Assembly (NCBI GenBank): GCA_944389525.1
Contig: CALXMR010000004.1
Location: forward strand, 1-64,000
DNA length: 64,000 bases
Direction: 5' to 3'
Source: an uncultured Alphaproteobacteria bacterium
Lineage (GTDB): Bacteria; Pseudomonadota; Alphaproteobacteria; Rs-D84
Under the pieces are notes generated by a model. That model did not search any database. It worked only from the letters and a program-made list of their open reading frames with translations, and was not told the origin of the DNA. Shown piece after piece: positions 1-8,586 of this stretch. The translations under genes were made by a program, and so were the position numbers. Every line of letters begins with the position of its first letter. The first letter of the stretch is position 1.

Positions 1-63
1 CACCATATCTGGTGTTATAGTTATACAGAATGCACAAATGGTAAAAAGCAGTTTTTTTCTCAT
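1..63 (-). CDS. Partial CDS, N-terminus of a probable exported protein
   Basis: Only the first 21 codons lie inside the window. The reading frame opens with ATG followed by Arg-Lys-Lys and a hydrophobic stretch (LLFTICAFCITIT), which looks like a Sec signal peptide. An AGAGAG ribosome binding site lies about 5 bases upstream. No function can be assigned because the mature protein lies outside the window. Confidence 0.5.
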   Translation of the reverse strand, partial: MRKKLLFTICAFCITITPDMV

Positions 64-143
64 TTTTCTCTCTTTTGGGGTTATGCTGTCATTCTACTAA
101 AATCAGCATGTGGGTCAAGCTAAAAGTATGGCCAGATAATAAG

Positions 144-165
144 AAAACCGCCAAGTGACGGTTTT
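144..165 (-). terminator. Hairpin terminator after acpS
   Basis: A 7-bp stem (AAAACCG/CGGTTTT) sits a few bases beyond the acpS stop codon on the minus strand. The T-rich tail is weak. Confidence 0.5.
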
Positions 166-170
166 ATTTC

Positions 171-548
171 TTAGTTCTTTTCAATAATAACCACCGCGGC
201 AGAAAAATTATCTTGATCAGTGATTGACAAATGTATTGTAGCGTTGCCGCCGGTGATTTCTTTTAGTGCCGATTTCGCCCCGCCGGCCAGTAATAATTCA
301 GGACGCCCCGCATCATTGTGCACAACAGATACATCAGAAAAAGCAATATCGTCACCGAATCCAGTGCCCAAGGCCTTTAAACATGCTTCGCGTGCCGCCC
401 AGAAATTTGCCAGATGTTTTTCGGCGTTTGCGTTGTCTGCATCGGCATATTCCAGTTCCTTTTTTGTAAATATACGCTGTTTCTTGAATGCAGACCAATC
501 CAGGAACCGGTCGCATTCAACCAAATCAATTCCTATACCTACTATCAC
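171..548 (-). CDS. acpS: Holo-[acyl-carrier-protein] synthase
   Basis: This 125-residue protein matches the length and start of AcpS, which transfers 4'-phosphopantetheine from CoA to the serine of acyl carrier protein. The opening GIGIDLVE segment carries the conserved metal-binding Asp (residue 8). The WAAREACLKALGTG block around residues 50-63 carries the second acidic ligand, Glu54. Translation appears to start at GTG with a G-rich ribosome binding site (CAGGGGGAC) just upstream. It is a single-gene unit, divergent from the tRNA-Pro gene. Confidence 0.93.
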   Translation of the reverse strand: MIVGIGIDLVECDRFLDWSAFKKQRIFTKKELEYADADNANAEKHLANFWAAREACLKALGTGFGDDIAFSDVSVVHNDAGRPELLLAGGAKSALKEITGGNATIHLSITDQDNFSAAVVIIEKN

Positions 549-626
549 GGATGTCCCCCTGTTGTTTATTATGATATGCGAATACTAGTAACTTTTTTCC
601 GATTCGTGCAAGTATAAAATATATTC

Positions 627-655
627 TTGCTTTTCAATGGGGACAATTGTATAAA
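627..655 (+). promoter_or_regulatory. Sigma-70-type promoter of tRNA-Pro
   Basis: A -35 box TTGCTT and a -10 box TATAAA are separated by exactly 17 bases. The -10 ends 11 bases before the mature 5' end of the tRNA, the geometry expected of a stable-RNA promoter. Confidence 0.7.
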
Positions 656-666
656 TATACGCATGT

Positions 667-743
667 CGGGGCGTAGCTCAGCCTGGTAGAGTACTTGCAT
701 GGGGTGCAAGGGGTCGCAGGTTCAATTCCTGTCGCCCCGACCA
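667..743 (+). tRNA. tRNA-Pro (anticodon GGG)
   Basis: The 77-base sequence folds as a complete cloverleaf. The acceptor stem is CGGGGCG/CGCCCCG, the anticodon stem is CTTGC/GCAAG, and the T arm carries GGTTCAATTCC. The anticodon loop ATGGGGT gives anticodon GGG with G at position 37, as is usual for proline tRNAs. Discriminator A and the CCA end are encoded. Confidence 0.95.
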
Positions 744-745
744 AA

Positions 746-770
746 AATAAAAAAACGCCCACAGTGGCGT
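746..770 (-). terminator. Terminator for the 55-residue membrane protein gene
   Basis: The stem ACGCC/GGCGT is followed on the minus strand by an uninterrupted T tract. The T tract ends against the CCA end of tRNA-Pro, so the two convergent genes are packed back to back. Confidence 0.7.
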
Positions 771-938
771 TTAGTTGCGGGCATCTGTTATCTGGATAAC
801 GTTATCCGCAGATGCATCATGTGTGTCGGATTTATCCCCGCCAGACAATACCCATGCGACTATTCCAATACATAATATTGCCACCAGGAACATTAAAATA
901 TATTGCGCAATTTTAAATGCTGTTGTGTTAACAGACAT
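771..938 (-). CDS. Small single-pass membrane protein (55 aa), hypothetical
   Basis: This short frame encodes 55 residues: a polar N-terminus, one strong hydrophobic segment at about residues 11-32 (YILMFLVAILCIGIVAWVL), and an acidic hydrophilic tail. It has a good G-rich ribosome binding site (CAGGGGGG, 10 bases from ATG), and its stop codon abuts a strong terminator. These features make it a credible gene. I recognise no family. It lies alone between tRNA-Pro and corA. Confidence 0.6.
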   Translation of the reverse strand: MSVNTTAFKIAQYILMFLVAILCIGIVAWVLSGGDKSDTHDASADNVIQITDARN

Positions 939-1078
939 TGTATGTGCCCCCCTGCTTTCAACAATATAATGTTATCATATTATGAATGTGCGCCATATAA
1001 AAATTTATTCCCATCATTGGTTTGATTTTTATCAAACTTTATCCTAGAATAATTCTGGAATTGATTTGGGGTTGTGTC

Positions 1079-1963
1079 ATGTTTGTAACAGAAAAAACAA
1101 AATCTTTTTTGTGGGTGAATGTCGGAAATCCGGATCATGATGATTTTGAACGCTTGCAGACAGAATATAAAATTGATGAAGATACTATATCAGATATTTT
1201 GGACCCTGATGAACAGCCACGATTCGAAGTCGAAGATGATTACAAGGTTATCATCGTGCGATTTCCAATCATAAATCGCGAAATAGATACATTGTGGCAT
1301 ACAGAACCACTGTCGATAATTTATTCGTCAAATCGGGTTATTACGGTGTGTCGTAAACGCTGTGATTTGTTGGATAAAATACGACCTGACGAGAAGTTGT
1401 CGCGTGAAGAGTTCGTGTTAAATATAATTTACTATATTGCTGAATCTTATTTGCGGTCGTTGAAAGAATTAAATAAACGCGTGCTGGCGTCAAAAAAGGT
1501 TTTGCAAGAACGCGTTCGTAAAAAAGAATTGATGGCATTATTAGAAGTTGAAAATAGTTATACATTGTATATGGCGGGACTGAAAGGCAATGTCGCTGTG
1601 CTGGATAAATTGGAAAAGGTGCGCGGTTTTGTTAAAACCGAAGAAGCGCAAGAGTTAACCGAAGATGCGCGCATTGAACTGTCCCAGGGAATAGAAGTTG
1701 TTACATCGTACAGTAAAATGCTGAAATCAATCAAAGAAACATTCGAAAGTATTATTAACATGGATTCCAATACATACATTAATCGTTTGACCATGTGGAA
1801 TATTATTTTGGTTGTGCCAACGGTTATTGTCGGATATTACGGCATGAATACAAAGTTGCCGTTCGCAGATAACGACCAAACCGCCACGGCGATTTTTGTG
1901 CTGATAATGATTTTGTTGGTGGGGTTTGCGTTGTTCAGTTTTATTCGCCGGCGTGTCGTATAA
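1079..1963 (+). CDS. corA: CorA-family Mg2+/divalent cation transporter
   Basis: The 294-residue product has the CorA layout: a large N-terminal cytoplasmic alpha/beta domain, a long helical stalk at about residues 130-230, and two C-terminal transmembrane helices. The signature YGMN at residues 254-257, before the last helix, is the selectivity motif of CorA pores. The family forms pentameric inner-membrane channels for Mg2+ uptake. The frame could open earlier at a TTG, but the ATG used here gives the normal N-terminus. It is a single gene, convergent with adk. Confidence 0.92.
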   Translation: MFVTEKTKSFLWVNVGNPDHDDFERLQTEYKIDEDTISDILDPDEQPRFEVEDDYKVIIVRFPIINREIDTLWHTEPLSIIYSSNRVITVCRKRCDLLDKIRPDEKLSREEFVLNIIYYIAESYLRSLKELNKRVLASKKVLQERVRKKELMALLEVENSYTLYMAGLKGNVAVLDKLEKVRGFVKTEEAQELTEDARIELSQGIEVVTSYSKMLKSIKETFESIINMDSNTYINRLTMWNIILVVPTVIVGYYGMNTKLPFADNDQTATAIFVLIMILLVGFALFSFIRRRVV

Positions 1964-1992
1964 AAAAATCGCCAAACACGGCGATTTTTTTT
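1962..1992. terminator. Bidirectional terminator between corA and adk
   Basis: The stem AAATCGCC/GGCGATTT is flanked by an A run on one side and a T run on the other, so it can serve both convergent genes. Confidence 0.85.
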
Positions 1993-2545
1993 ATTCCCCC
2001 AGTGCTGTCAGTATGTTTTTAAAGTTATCGTCCACATCCCCCGTGACATCAACATCAGAAAACTTTACCCCAGGGACGGTTTCCAGCCATTTTATCGCCG
2101 GCATTGTTGTGTTCCAGAATATGTCCAGGCGTTTGCGAATCGCGGCGCCATCGGCGTCATCGGCGCGGCCCCCACCTTCGCGGATGCGCTTTTGAATACG
2201 GGCAACCATGATTTCTTCGGGTACATCCAGATACAGTACATGTATATTAAATTTATCCGCATAATTTTGAACCAGCCATTTTGCCTGGTCCAGTGTGCGG
2301 GGAAATCCATCCAGTAAAATATCTGTGTCTGGGGTAATGTTTTCCGCGACCAGCCGTACCAACATGTCGAACGGCAACAGTTCCCCGCGTGCCATAATGT
2401 CGGCAATTTGTTTATCAGTGGCCGCCGCATCGCGCAGCATTTTCCCAGTTTCAATTATTTTGTATTGGTGGTGGTTGCATAACATGCGGGCAAACGTGCC
2501 CTTGCCTACGCCTTGGCCGCCCATTAAAAGAACTATCGTTTTCAT
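1991..2545 (-). CDS. adk: Adenylate kinase
   Basis: This 184-residue protein has the adenylate kinase P-loop GGQGVGKGT at residues 9-17. It also has the NMP-binding segment with an FPRT motif (DGFPRTLDQAKWL) and a short-form LID (RIREGGGRADDAD). The enzyme interconverts 2 ADP and ATP plus AMP. The start was placed at the ATG right before KTIVLLMGG; an upstream in-frame ATG would add 12 residues not expected in the family. The LID is the short type without a zinc knuckle. Confidence 0.9.
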   Translation of the reverse strand: MKTIVLLMGGQGVGKGTFARMLCNHHQYKIIETGKMLRDAAATDKQIADIMARGELLPFDMLVRLVAENITPDTDILLDGFPRTLDQAKWLVQNYADKFNIHVLYLDVPEEIMVARIQKRIREGGGRADDADGAAIRKRLDIFWNTTMPAIKWLETVPGVKFSDVDVTGDVDDNFKNILTALGE

Positions 2546-2562
2546 GTGTGTGATTATAACAT

Positions 2563-2600
2563 AAAAAACAAAACCCGACAAGTGTCAGGTTTTGTTTGGT
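2563..2600 (-). terminator. Terminator after rpsA
   Basis: An imperfect hairpin (AAAACC.GAC/GTC.GGTTTT) with flanking A and T runs lies between the rpsA stop and the adk start. It must lie inside the adk promoter region. Confidence 0.6.
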
Positions 2601-2622
2601 TCCAGATAAAACGAATTTTATC

Positions 2623-4311
2623 TTATTTTTTGCTGTTTTCAATCGCAGCACCCAGAATATCGCCCAAAACAGAGCCACTGTCGGCCTGGTTGGCGTATTC
2701 TTTGACCGCCTGTTTTTCCAGTGTTACCTGTAACGCACGGATGGACAGTTTAACAACATTGTTGTCAACAGATACAACCGATGCCTCGACAGTGTCGCCA
2801 ACTTTGAATTTGTTGGTGTCTTGTTCGGATTTTTCGCGTGACAGGTCTGTGCGGCGAATCACACCACGAATATCGTTTGGCAATGCCAAAATCAATTCGT
2901 CTGGGGTTATTTCAGATACAGTGCCGGAAACAACCGCGCCCTTTTTCAGGGATGCGCTGTGGCTGTCGGCAGATTCTGTTAACTGTTTTATGCCCAGTGT
3001 GATGCGTTCTTTTTCTGGATTGATGTCCAAAATTTTCGCGGTGACTTCTTGGCCACGGACGAACTTTTTCAGTTCTTCTTCGTCCAGTTTGTTCCAAGAC
3101 AGGTCGGAAATATGAACCATTCCGTCCAATTCTGGGGTCAGCGCAACGAACAAACCAAATTCAGTTGTGTTCTTTATCGGGCCGGTAACGACATCGCCAA
3201 CATTGTGGGTTTCGGCAAATTGCTTCCATGGGTTTGGTTGCAATTGTTTATAGCCCAGTGAAATGCGGCGTTTGTCTTGATCAATACCCAGAACAACAAC
3301 ATTTACATCCTGGCCCGTTTGCAAAACTTTGCTGGGGTGGATGTTTTTGTTTGTCCATGATAGTTCAGACATGTGAACCAGGCCTTCGATATTATTGCCC
3401 AGATCAATGAATGCGCCATAATCGGTCAGTGATGAAACCTTGCCCGATACTGTATCGCCAACATTGAATGCACGGGATGCGTTTTCCCATGGGTCTTCTT
3501 CCAATTGTTTTGCGCCCAATGAAATACGATGTGTTTCAGGGTCGAATTGGATAACCTTGACCTTGATTTTCTGGCCAACATGAACCAGTTCACGTGGGTG
3601 ATTAACGCGTTTCCATGACAAGTCTGTGACATGCAACAACCCATCAATTCCGCCCAAGTCAACAAATACACCATAATCGGTGATGTTTTTAACCGTACCT
3701 TCGATGACGGCGCCCAGTGCAATGTTTTTCATTGCTTCTTTTTGTGCGGCGGCGATTTCATCAGCCTGGATTGCGCGGCGCGATACAATTGCATTTGTGC
3801 GCAGTGCATCCATCTTTAATACGCGGAATTTGTCTTTCAGTCCAATCAGCGATTTTGCATCGCGTACTGGCTTGTGATCAACCTGGGACGATGGCATAAA
3901 CGCAAATACGCCGTTGATGTCCACAGTATATCCGCCACGAACAACATCGATAATTGTACCTTCGGGGTCAATACCTTCGGCAACAGTTTTTTCCAGTTCT
4001 TTCCATGCTTTTTCTGCACGGGCCTTGGTATACGACAGAACGGCGGTACCTTCGCGCGATTCATAGCGTTCGACAAACACATCGATGATGTCGCCCACAG
4101 ATGGTACAGACGCACCAAATTCTTTTAATGGAATGCGCCCTTCGGATTTCAGGCCAACATCAACAATCGCAAAATCACCACGGATGTCTTTGACTGTGCC
4201 CTTGGTGGCATATCCCTGTAAAGTTTCTTGGGTACCATAGTCTTTGTTAAACAACTGGACAAAATCTTCGCCAGATACGGGATTAAATAAATCTTTGGAT
4301 AAATCTTTCAT
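2623..4311 (-). CDS. rpsA: 30S ribosomal protein S1
   Basis: The 562-residue protein consists of tandem S1 RNA-binding domains of about 85 residues each. Repeats of the type GxVxxxxDYGxFVDLG...GLLHVTDLSW recur at roughly residues 205, 290, 375 and 460, preceded by two degenerate N-terminal copies. Length and six-domain layout match proteobacterial S1, which unfolds mRNA leaders on the small subunit. A leader of about 105 bases separates the start from a near-consensus promoter. Confidence 0.97.
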   Translation of the reverse strand: MKDLSKDLFNPVSGEDFVQLFNKDYGTQETLQGYATKGTVKDIRGDFAIVDVGLKSEGRIPLKEFGASVPSVGDIIDVFVERYESREGTAVLSYTKARAEKAWKELEKTVAEGIDPEGTIIDVVRGGYTVDINGVFAFMPSSQVDHKPVRDAKSLIGLKDKFRVLKMDALRTNAIVSRRAIQADEIAAAQKEAMKNIALGAVIEGTVKNITDYGVFVDLGGIDGLLHVTDLSWKRVNHPRELVHVGQKIKVKVIQFDPETHRISLGAKQLEEDPWENASRAFNVGDTVSGKVSSLTDYGAFIDLGNNIEGLVHMSELSWTNKNIHPSKVLQTGQDVNVVVLGIDQDKRRISLGYKQLQPNPWKQFAETHNVGDVVTGPIKNTTEFGLFVALTPELDGMVHISDLSWNKLDEEELKKFVRGQEVTAKILDINPEKERITLGIKQLTESADSHSASLKKGAVVSGTVSEITPDELILALPNDIRGVIRRTDLSREKSEQDTNKFKVGDTVEASVVSVDNNVVKLSIRALQVTLEKQAVKEYANQADSGSVLGDILGAAIENSKK

Positions 4312-4415
4312 ATAGAAATTTAAACAAAGCTTGCCATCGCAAAATGTTTTTGAGTATAGCGAGGTCTTGTGGGGTTAATCGGATTGATTCTGCGCCCACC
4401 CGCAAAATCAGTGCG

Positions 4416-4444
4416 ATTATAAATGGAATTGCTGTAAAAATCAA
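4416..4444 (-). promoter_or_regulatory. Promoter of rpsA
   Basis: On the minus strand, TTGATT and a perfect TATAAT are spaced by 17 bases, which predicts an rpsA transcript with a leader of about 100 bases. Confidence 0.7.
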
Positions 4445-4472
4445 CTTTTTTTTTGACAAAACAAATAACGAA

Positions 4473-4500
4473 TTGACAAATTGTCAAAAATGTATATTAA
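4473..4500 (+). promoter_or_regulatory. Putative promoter/operator with an inverted repeat
   Basis: TTGACA followed after 16 bases by TATTAA is a plausible promoter for the downstream membrane protein gene. The -35 box lies inside the inverted repeat TTGAC-aaatt-GTCAA (4473-4487), which could bind a dimeric regulator. A second TTGACA lies 20 bases upstream. Confidence 0.4.
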
Positions 4501-4538
4501 TTGAAGTTCGATGAGTTCTACTAAATAGGGTTTTTGTT

Positions 4539-4943
4539 ATGGATACAGTAAAAAATAATCTAAGACGCATCATGTGTGCCACGGGCTTGGGAACATTCTG
4601 TGCAATTGGCTCTGGTGCGGCCGCAGCGGTTATATTGTCGGTTGCTGGTCTAGCGACGCATATCGTTGGATATTTGGGACATGATGATTTAGAAAACTAT
4701 TCTTTGAATCATCGTTTTTCGGCGGCATATAATATAAATGCCCCAGAATCACATAAGTATTATTATGTTAATGGAACGGCAAATTCTTATGGAATGACAG
4801 CAGAGATAATGTATGCTATATTGGGGTCGTCTGCACTTCTTAGTGGTGCGTTGGGGGGACGCATAGGTGTTTGGTTGGCCAAGGATTATGAAAGCGAGTT
4901 GCGTCGCCGTAAAGAAAGAAAATTAAATCGACGTATTCGTTAA
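4539..4943 (+). CDS. Two-TM membrane protein, hypothetical
   Basis: The 134-residue product has two hydrophobic segments, at about residues 18-43 (with a GSGAAAAV small-residue run) and 88-112 (ILGSSALLSGALGGRIGVWLA). They flank an extracytoplasmic loop with several tyrosines, and the tail is very basic (RRRKERKLNRRIR). The Gly/Ala-rich helices resemble pore-lining or glycine-zipper helices, but I recognise no family. It is monocistronic with its own promoter and terminator. Confidence 0.75.
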   Translation: MDTVKNNLRRIMCATGLGTFCAIGSGAAAAVILSVAGLATHIVGYLGHDDLENYSLNHRFSAAYNINAPESHKYYYVNGTANSYGMTAEIMYAILGSSALLSGALGGRIGVWLAKDYESELRRRKERKLNRRIR

Positions 4944-4951
4944 AATAATTA

Positions 4952-4979
4952 AGGTGCCAAACGGCACCTGTTTTTTTTT
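4952..4979 (+). terminator. Terminator after the two-TM protein gene
   Basis: The 7-bp stem AGGTGCC/GGCACCT is followed by nine T residues. Confidence 0.9.
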
Positions 4980-5435
4980 CTAGCGCGCGATTATGCGTGC
5001 GCGTTCACCACTGTCGGCATCCAGCACATATACGGATTGGCCAACCGTGAATACAACATCATCGCCCTGGGTTAATGTTACGGAACGACCGGAATCCAAT
5101 TTTACAATGTACTCCATGCCGCGTTGTGCCGACAGTCCTTCTTGGGCCTTGCCACCGACATAGCCGCCCAGAACTGCGCCACCGACCGCACCAATCGTTT
5201 GGACCAGAGTGCTGTCGCCAACCATGCTGCCCGCGACACCGCCAACAATCCCGCCGGCCAGCTGGCCAACTTCGCCGTTTTCGGTCGCAATGGTTACAGG
5301 ACGCACATTTACAATAACACCTTCGGATACAGTATTAACGGTACCAGCGCCCGATGTTTCATATCTGTCGACATTTAAATTTGCCCCGCATGCCGCCAAA
5401 GTAAAAGCTACAGCCAATGTTAAAAATTTTTTCAT
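4980..5435 (-). CDS. Glycine-zipper outer-membrane lipoprotein (SlyB/Pcp type)
   Basis: The 151-residue protein has a lipoprotein signal (LAVAFTLAAC). A central Gly-zipper 2TM-type region of about 50 residues (GQLAGGIVGGVAGSMVG, then GAVGGAVLGGYVGG) follows. The C-terminal beta-rich tail is typical of SlyB/Pcp-like lipoproteins. The cysteine after LAA would be lipidated. The ATG was chosen because an AAGGGGGA ribosome binding site precedes it. In the family these proteins help maintain outer-membrane integrity; the exact role here is unknown. Confidence 0.8.
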   Translation of the reverse strand: MKKFLTLAVAFTLAACGANLNVDRYETSGAGTVNTVSEGVIVNVRPVTIATENGEVGQLAGGIVGGVAGSMVGDSTLVQTIGAVGGAVLGGYVGGKAQEGLSAQRGMEYIVKLDSGRSVTLTQGDDVVFTVGQSVYVLDADSGERARIIAR

Positions 5436-5507
5436 AGCAGTCCCCCTTGTTGATTTAGTCACAGTATAATGATTATATGCGTGTATTGCAACATGACAGA
5501 AATAATA

Positions 5508-5526
5508 AAACGCCCCGTGGGGCGTT
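5508..5526 (-). terminator. Terminator hairpin
   Basis: The strong stem AACGCCCC/GGGGCGTT is followed on the minus strand by TTTTATTATT. It terminates the gene ending at 5536. Confidence 0.75.
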
Positions 5527-5535
5527 GTCTTTTAC

Positions 5536-6021
5536 CTAGCGGTTTTTTGTGCGGGCGGCCGCCATCATTTTTTCAATCTGGGATGGCGTCAGCATGTACA
5601 TCGCATTAATTGGAATACCGTATTGCCGCGCGTTGTGATATACCTGTAATACTTCGGATTCTGGTAATTTGTTGATACTATCAATATCGCCATTTGGGCG
5701 GACAATATTGTTTGTTATGTCTGTTTTCAGTGCCCATGTCAAATCCATAACCAGACCGGGATTCAATACCGCAGTACTGGGGGTTATAGTTGTGCTGTAT
5801 GGCAGATTATATTTCTGGTGTATGGCGATATAGCCAGGCTGGGTTCGAAACATGCGACCAGAACGTTCATCATATTCTTTATAGGTGTCCGACATAAAAT
5901 AATCTTGGGCGGCCAGCGATGTGCGACGAATCAAATCCGCATTTTGGACAAAAAACTGCGGGTTTATTTTTTCTAAAAACATCATGCGCAGTGCATATAT
6001 CGGTAACAGTTCTTGTTTCAT
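5536..6021 (-). CDS. Hypothetical protein (161 aa)
   Basis: This soluble protein of 161 residues has no signal peptide and no membrane segment. The first half contains several aromatic and basic residues. The C-terminus (PINAMYMLTPSQIEKMMAAARTKNR) looks helical. It has its own terminator and sits between the SlyB-like lipoprotein and trigger factor genes. I do not recognise it. Confidence 0.7.
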   Translation of the reverse strand: MKQELLPIYALRMMFLEKINPQFFVQNADLIRRTSLAAQDYFMSDTYKEYDERSGRMFRTQPGYIAIHQKYNLPYSTTITPSTAVLNPGLVMDLTWALKTDITNNIVRPNGDIDSINKLPESEVLQVYHNARQYGIPINAMYMLTPSQIEKMMAAARTKNR

Positions 6022-6080
6022 GCTTATTCACCTTTGTATTGCCACGCAAATATATCATCGTTTGCAAATATGTCAATATA

Positions 6081-6103
6081 AAACGCCCCGCACGGGGCGT
6101 TTT
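6081..6103 (-). terminator. Terminator after the trigger factor gene
   Basis: The perfect 10-bp stem AAACGCCCCG/CGGGGCGTTT lies directly beyond the stop codon. Confidence 0.85.
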
Positions 6104-6106
6104 ATA

Positions 6107-7405
6107 TTATTTTGTGCCATTGGCCTGCTGGAACAGTTCTTCGGGCTTTACGGCCTTGTCTTTTGTTTTGACATGGGCCAGCATTGCATCCAATGCCTTG
6201 CGTTCAAAAATCATGCCGCGCAGCATTGCCAATGCATTTTGATTTTTGTTATAGAATTCGAACACTTGCTTTGGATCTGGGTAACGCGCCGCTTCGGCCC
6301 AGATGGCGTGTTGCAGATCGTCACGTGTGACCTCTACTTTGTTTTGTGTGCCCCACTCTGCCAAAATCAGTCCCAATTTAACACGGCGTTCGGCATCTTT
6401 GCGTTCTTTTTTGTCGTCCCATTTTTCGGCATTGCCGTTTTTGCTGGTGCGATCATATTCTTGTTTTGCCATGTTGTATTCTTGGTCGACCAATGTTTCT
6501 GGCAAATCCAGTTTAATTTTATCCGCCAGAATATCCAGCAATTCGTTGCGCATGTCGCGTTTGGCGGCTTCTTCGTATTGCTCGTTCAGAATGCCACGAA
6601 TATGCTCGCGCAGTTTTTCCACAGATTCTTGCCCCACAGATTTTGCCAATTCATCGTTTAATTCTGGCAAAATATGTTTGCGTACTTCATGGACCTTGAC
6701 CGCAAAACGCGCATCTTTGCCGGCCAGATTTGCGGCATGATAATCAGATGGGAATTTAACATTCACATCAAATTCATCACCTGCCTTGTGGCCGACAACT
6801 TGGTCTTCGAAACCCGGAATAAATGCCCCAGATCCTAAAACCAGATGGTGTTTTTTCGCAGTGCCACCGTCAAATGCGTTATCACCAATGTAGCCAGTAA
6901 AGTCAATAACGGCCGTATCACCATTTTGGGCAACATAGTCATCGGATTGTTTTTCCGCCGTGCTGCGGTTCTGGCGAATGTTTTCAATCGCCCGTTCGAC
7001 TTCGGATTCATCTAACTTGGTTGTCTTTTTCGTGATTGTATATTTTTCTAAATCAATCGCCGGCAATGTTGGTAAAATATCAAATTCCAGTGAATATTCG
7101 GCATCTTTGCCAATTTCCCAACCGGCCAGGTCCGCCTTTGGCGTGCCCGCCAGACGGATTTTTTTATCCGCGATATATTTATTTAAATCTTGGTTCATCA
7201 GTTTATCAATCGCATCAGACATCGCAGATGCATTATATTTCTGGCGCAGGATTGATAATGGAATATGCCCCGGACGGAAACCTGGCATTTTCGCCTTTTT
7301 GCCATATTCGGCCAGGATTTCATCGGCCGCGGCCTGTAATTCATCGGCGGAAATCACCCCACTGATGGAATAGTGCAAATCTTTGATTTTTTCTTTTTTA
7401 AACAT
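6107..7405 (-). CDS. tig: Trigger factor, ribosome-associated chaperone/prolyl isomerase
   Basis: The 432-residue protein has the three trigger-factor domains. The N-terminal ribosome-binding domain carries the GFRPGHIP signature near residue 45. The FKBP-type PPIase domain spans about residues 155-240 (GDTAVIDFTGYIG ... GFEDQVVG). The rest is the long helical C-terminal chaperone domain. It binds nascent chains at the exit tunnel next to L23. The start was set at the ATG before FKKEKIKD, which has GGGGAAG upstream; a longer in-frame extension is not supported. Confidence 0.95.
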   Translation of the reverse strand: MFKKEKIKDLHYSISGVISADELQAAADEILAEYGKKAKMPGFRPGHIPLSILRQKYNASAMSDAIDKLMNQDLNKYIADKKIRLAGTPKADLAGWEIGKDAEYSLEFDILPTLPAIDLEKYTITKKTTKLDESEVERAIENIRQNRSTAEKQSDDYVAQNGDTAVIDFTGYIGDNAFDGGTAKKHHLVLGSGAFIPGFEDQVVGHKAGDEFDVNVKFPSDYHAANLAGKDARFAVKVHEVRKHILPELNDELAKSVGQESVEKLREHIRGILNEQYEEAAKRDMRNELLDILADKIKLDLPETLVDQEYNMAKQEYDRTSKNGNAEKWDDKKERKDAERRVKLGLILAEWGTQNKVEVTRDDLQHAIWAEAARYPDPKQVFEFYNKNQNALAMLRGMIFERKALDAMLAHVKTKDKAVKPEELFQQANGTK

Positions 7406-7484
7406 TGTCTTCCCCATTAAAAATGTAAATTGCCGAATGATTATACACAGTTTTTTTACAAACGCAATACACTTTTTTAAAGAT

Positions 7485-7509
7485 AAAATCCGCCGCGTGG
7501 GCGGATTTT
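7485..7509 (-). terminator. Terminator after rplM-rpsI
   Basis: The 10-bp stem AAAATCCGCC/GGCGGATTTT lies just past the rpsI stop. Confidence 0.8.
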
Positions 7510-7523
7510 GAATACAGGCGTCA

Positions 7524-8015
7524 TTAACGCTTGCTGAACTGTGTTGAACGACGCGCCTTGTGATGACCAAAGTGTTTGCGTTCAACAACACGGCTGTCGC
7601 GGGTCAAGAACCCGGCTGCCTTTAATGTAGCGCGTAAATCCGGTTCGGCGCGTTCCAGTGCCTTGGATATACCGTGTTTCACGGCACCGGCCTGGCCGGA
7701 CAAACCACCACCAGAAACAATTGCATGAACATCGTATGCCGTTTCGCGCTTTGTAATGCCGAACGGTTGCGCGATAATCATTTGTAACACAGGACGGCGG
7801 AAATATTTTTCCATCGGTGTGTCGTTGACGATAATCTGACCGCGACCCGCGACCAAATATACGCGTGCAACAGAATCCTTGCGTTTGCCGGTGGCATATG
7901 TTGCATTAGATAATTTTACATCTGCGACCGCCTTTTTTGCGGTTGTTTTCGCTGGGGCCGCCTTTTTTGTTGTTTTTGCTGCTGTTTTTGTCGCAGTCTT
8001 TTTGGTTTCTGTCAT
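7524..8015 (-). CDS. rpsI: 30S ribosomal protein S9
   Basis: The 163-residue protein carries a Lys/Ala/Thr-rich extension of about 35 residues ahead of the conserved S9 domain ([14 protein letters not shown]). It ends in the invariant basic tail [11 protein letters not shown] that reaches the ribosomal P site. Such N-terminal extensions are common in alphaproteobacterial S9. Its start codon overlaps the rplM stop by one base (TAATG), so the pair is translationally coupled. Confidence 0.97.
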   Translation of the reverse strand: MTETKKTATKTAAKTTKKAAPAKTTAKKAVADVKLSNATYATGKRKDSVARVYLVAGRGQIIVNDTPMEKYFRRPVLQMIIAQPFGITKRETAYDVHAIVSGGGLSGQAGAVKHGISKALERAEPDLRATLKAAGFLTRDSRVVERKHFGHHKARRSTQFSKR

Positions 8016-8488
8016 TATTCGCCCCTTTTGTTTTTACGGTTCATCCCCGCAAAGTCAATAACAATTGGATTTTGTGCCGCGTGTTTGTGTTCAGCACCCG
8101 CGTACACATGCAGTTTGGTCAAACGCTGGTTTGCCAATGCAACCGCAGTGCGACGCCCCATCATGCGTTTTACCGCGTTGAAAACCAATTTTTCTGGTTT
8201 TTCATTGCGCATTTGTCCCAGGGTGCGTTCCTTGGTGCTGCCGGTCCACAGGGAATGCCAAAAGAATTTTGTTTTGTCAGCCTTTTTCCCAGACAGTGCC
8301 ACTTTATCCGCGTTGATAATAATGACATGATCGCCACAATCCATGTTTGGGGTCCATGTTGGTTTATTTTTGCCGCGCAGAATGTTTGCGGTGAATGCCG
8401 CCAAACGCCCCAGCGTGCAATCGGTTGCGTCAATCAGATACCACTTTGCATCTAATTCGCATTTTTTTAACGATTTTGTCGCTGCCAT
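8015..8488 (-). CDS. rplM: 50S ribosomal protein L13
   Basis: The 157-residue protein shows the L13 hallmarks: [15 protein letters not shown] near the N-terminus, the [12 protein letters not shown] block, and GMMGRRT near residue 110. It is the first gene of the rplM-rpsI operon, the conserved order in bacteria. Confidence 0.97.
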   Translation of the reverse strand: MAATKSLKKCELDAKWYLIDATDCTLGRLAAFTANILRGKNKPTWTPNMDCGDHVIIINADKVALSGKKADKTKFFWHSLWTGSTKERTLGQMRNEKPEKLVFNAVKRMMGRRTAVALANQRLTKLHVYAGAEHKHAAQNPIVIDFAGMNRKNKRGE

Positions 8489-8586
8489 AATTTTTACCTT
8501 TTTATTAATTTAGCGAGGACATTATGCCCTGTCCCCGCAGAAAAGTCAAGGAAAATTGATATGGTATTATTATACCGTATATTTTT

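Noticed and set aside
2546-3115. Plus-strand frame over the rpsA 3' end
   Set aside because: Lies entirely antisense to the S1 coding sequence and has no recognisable protein features.
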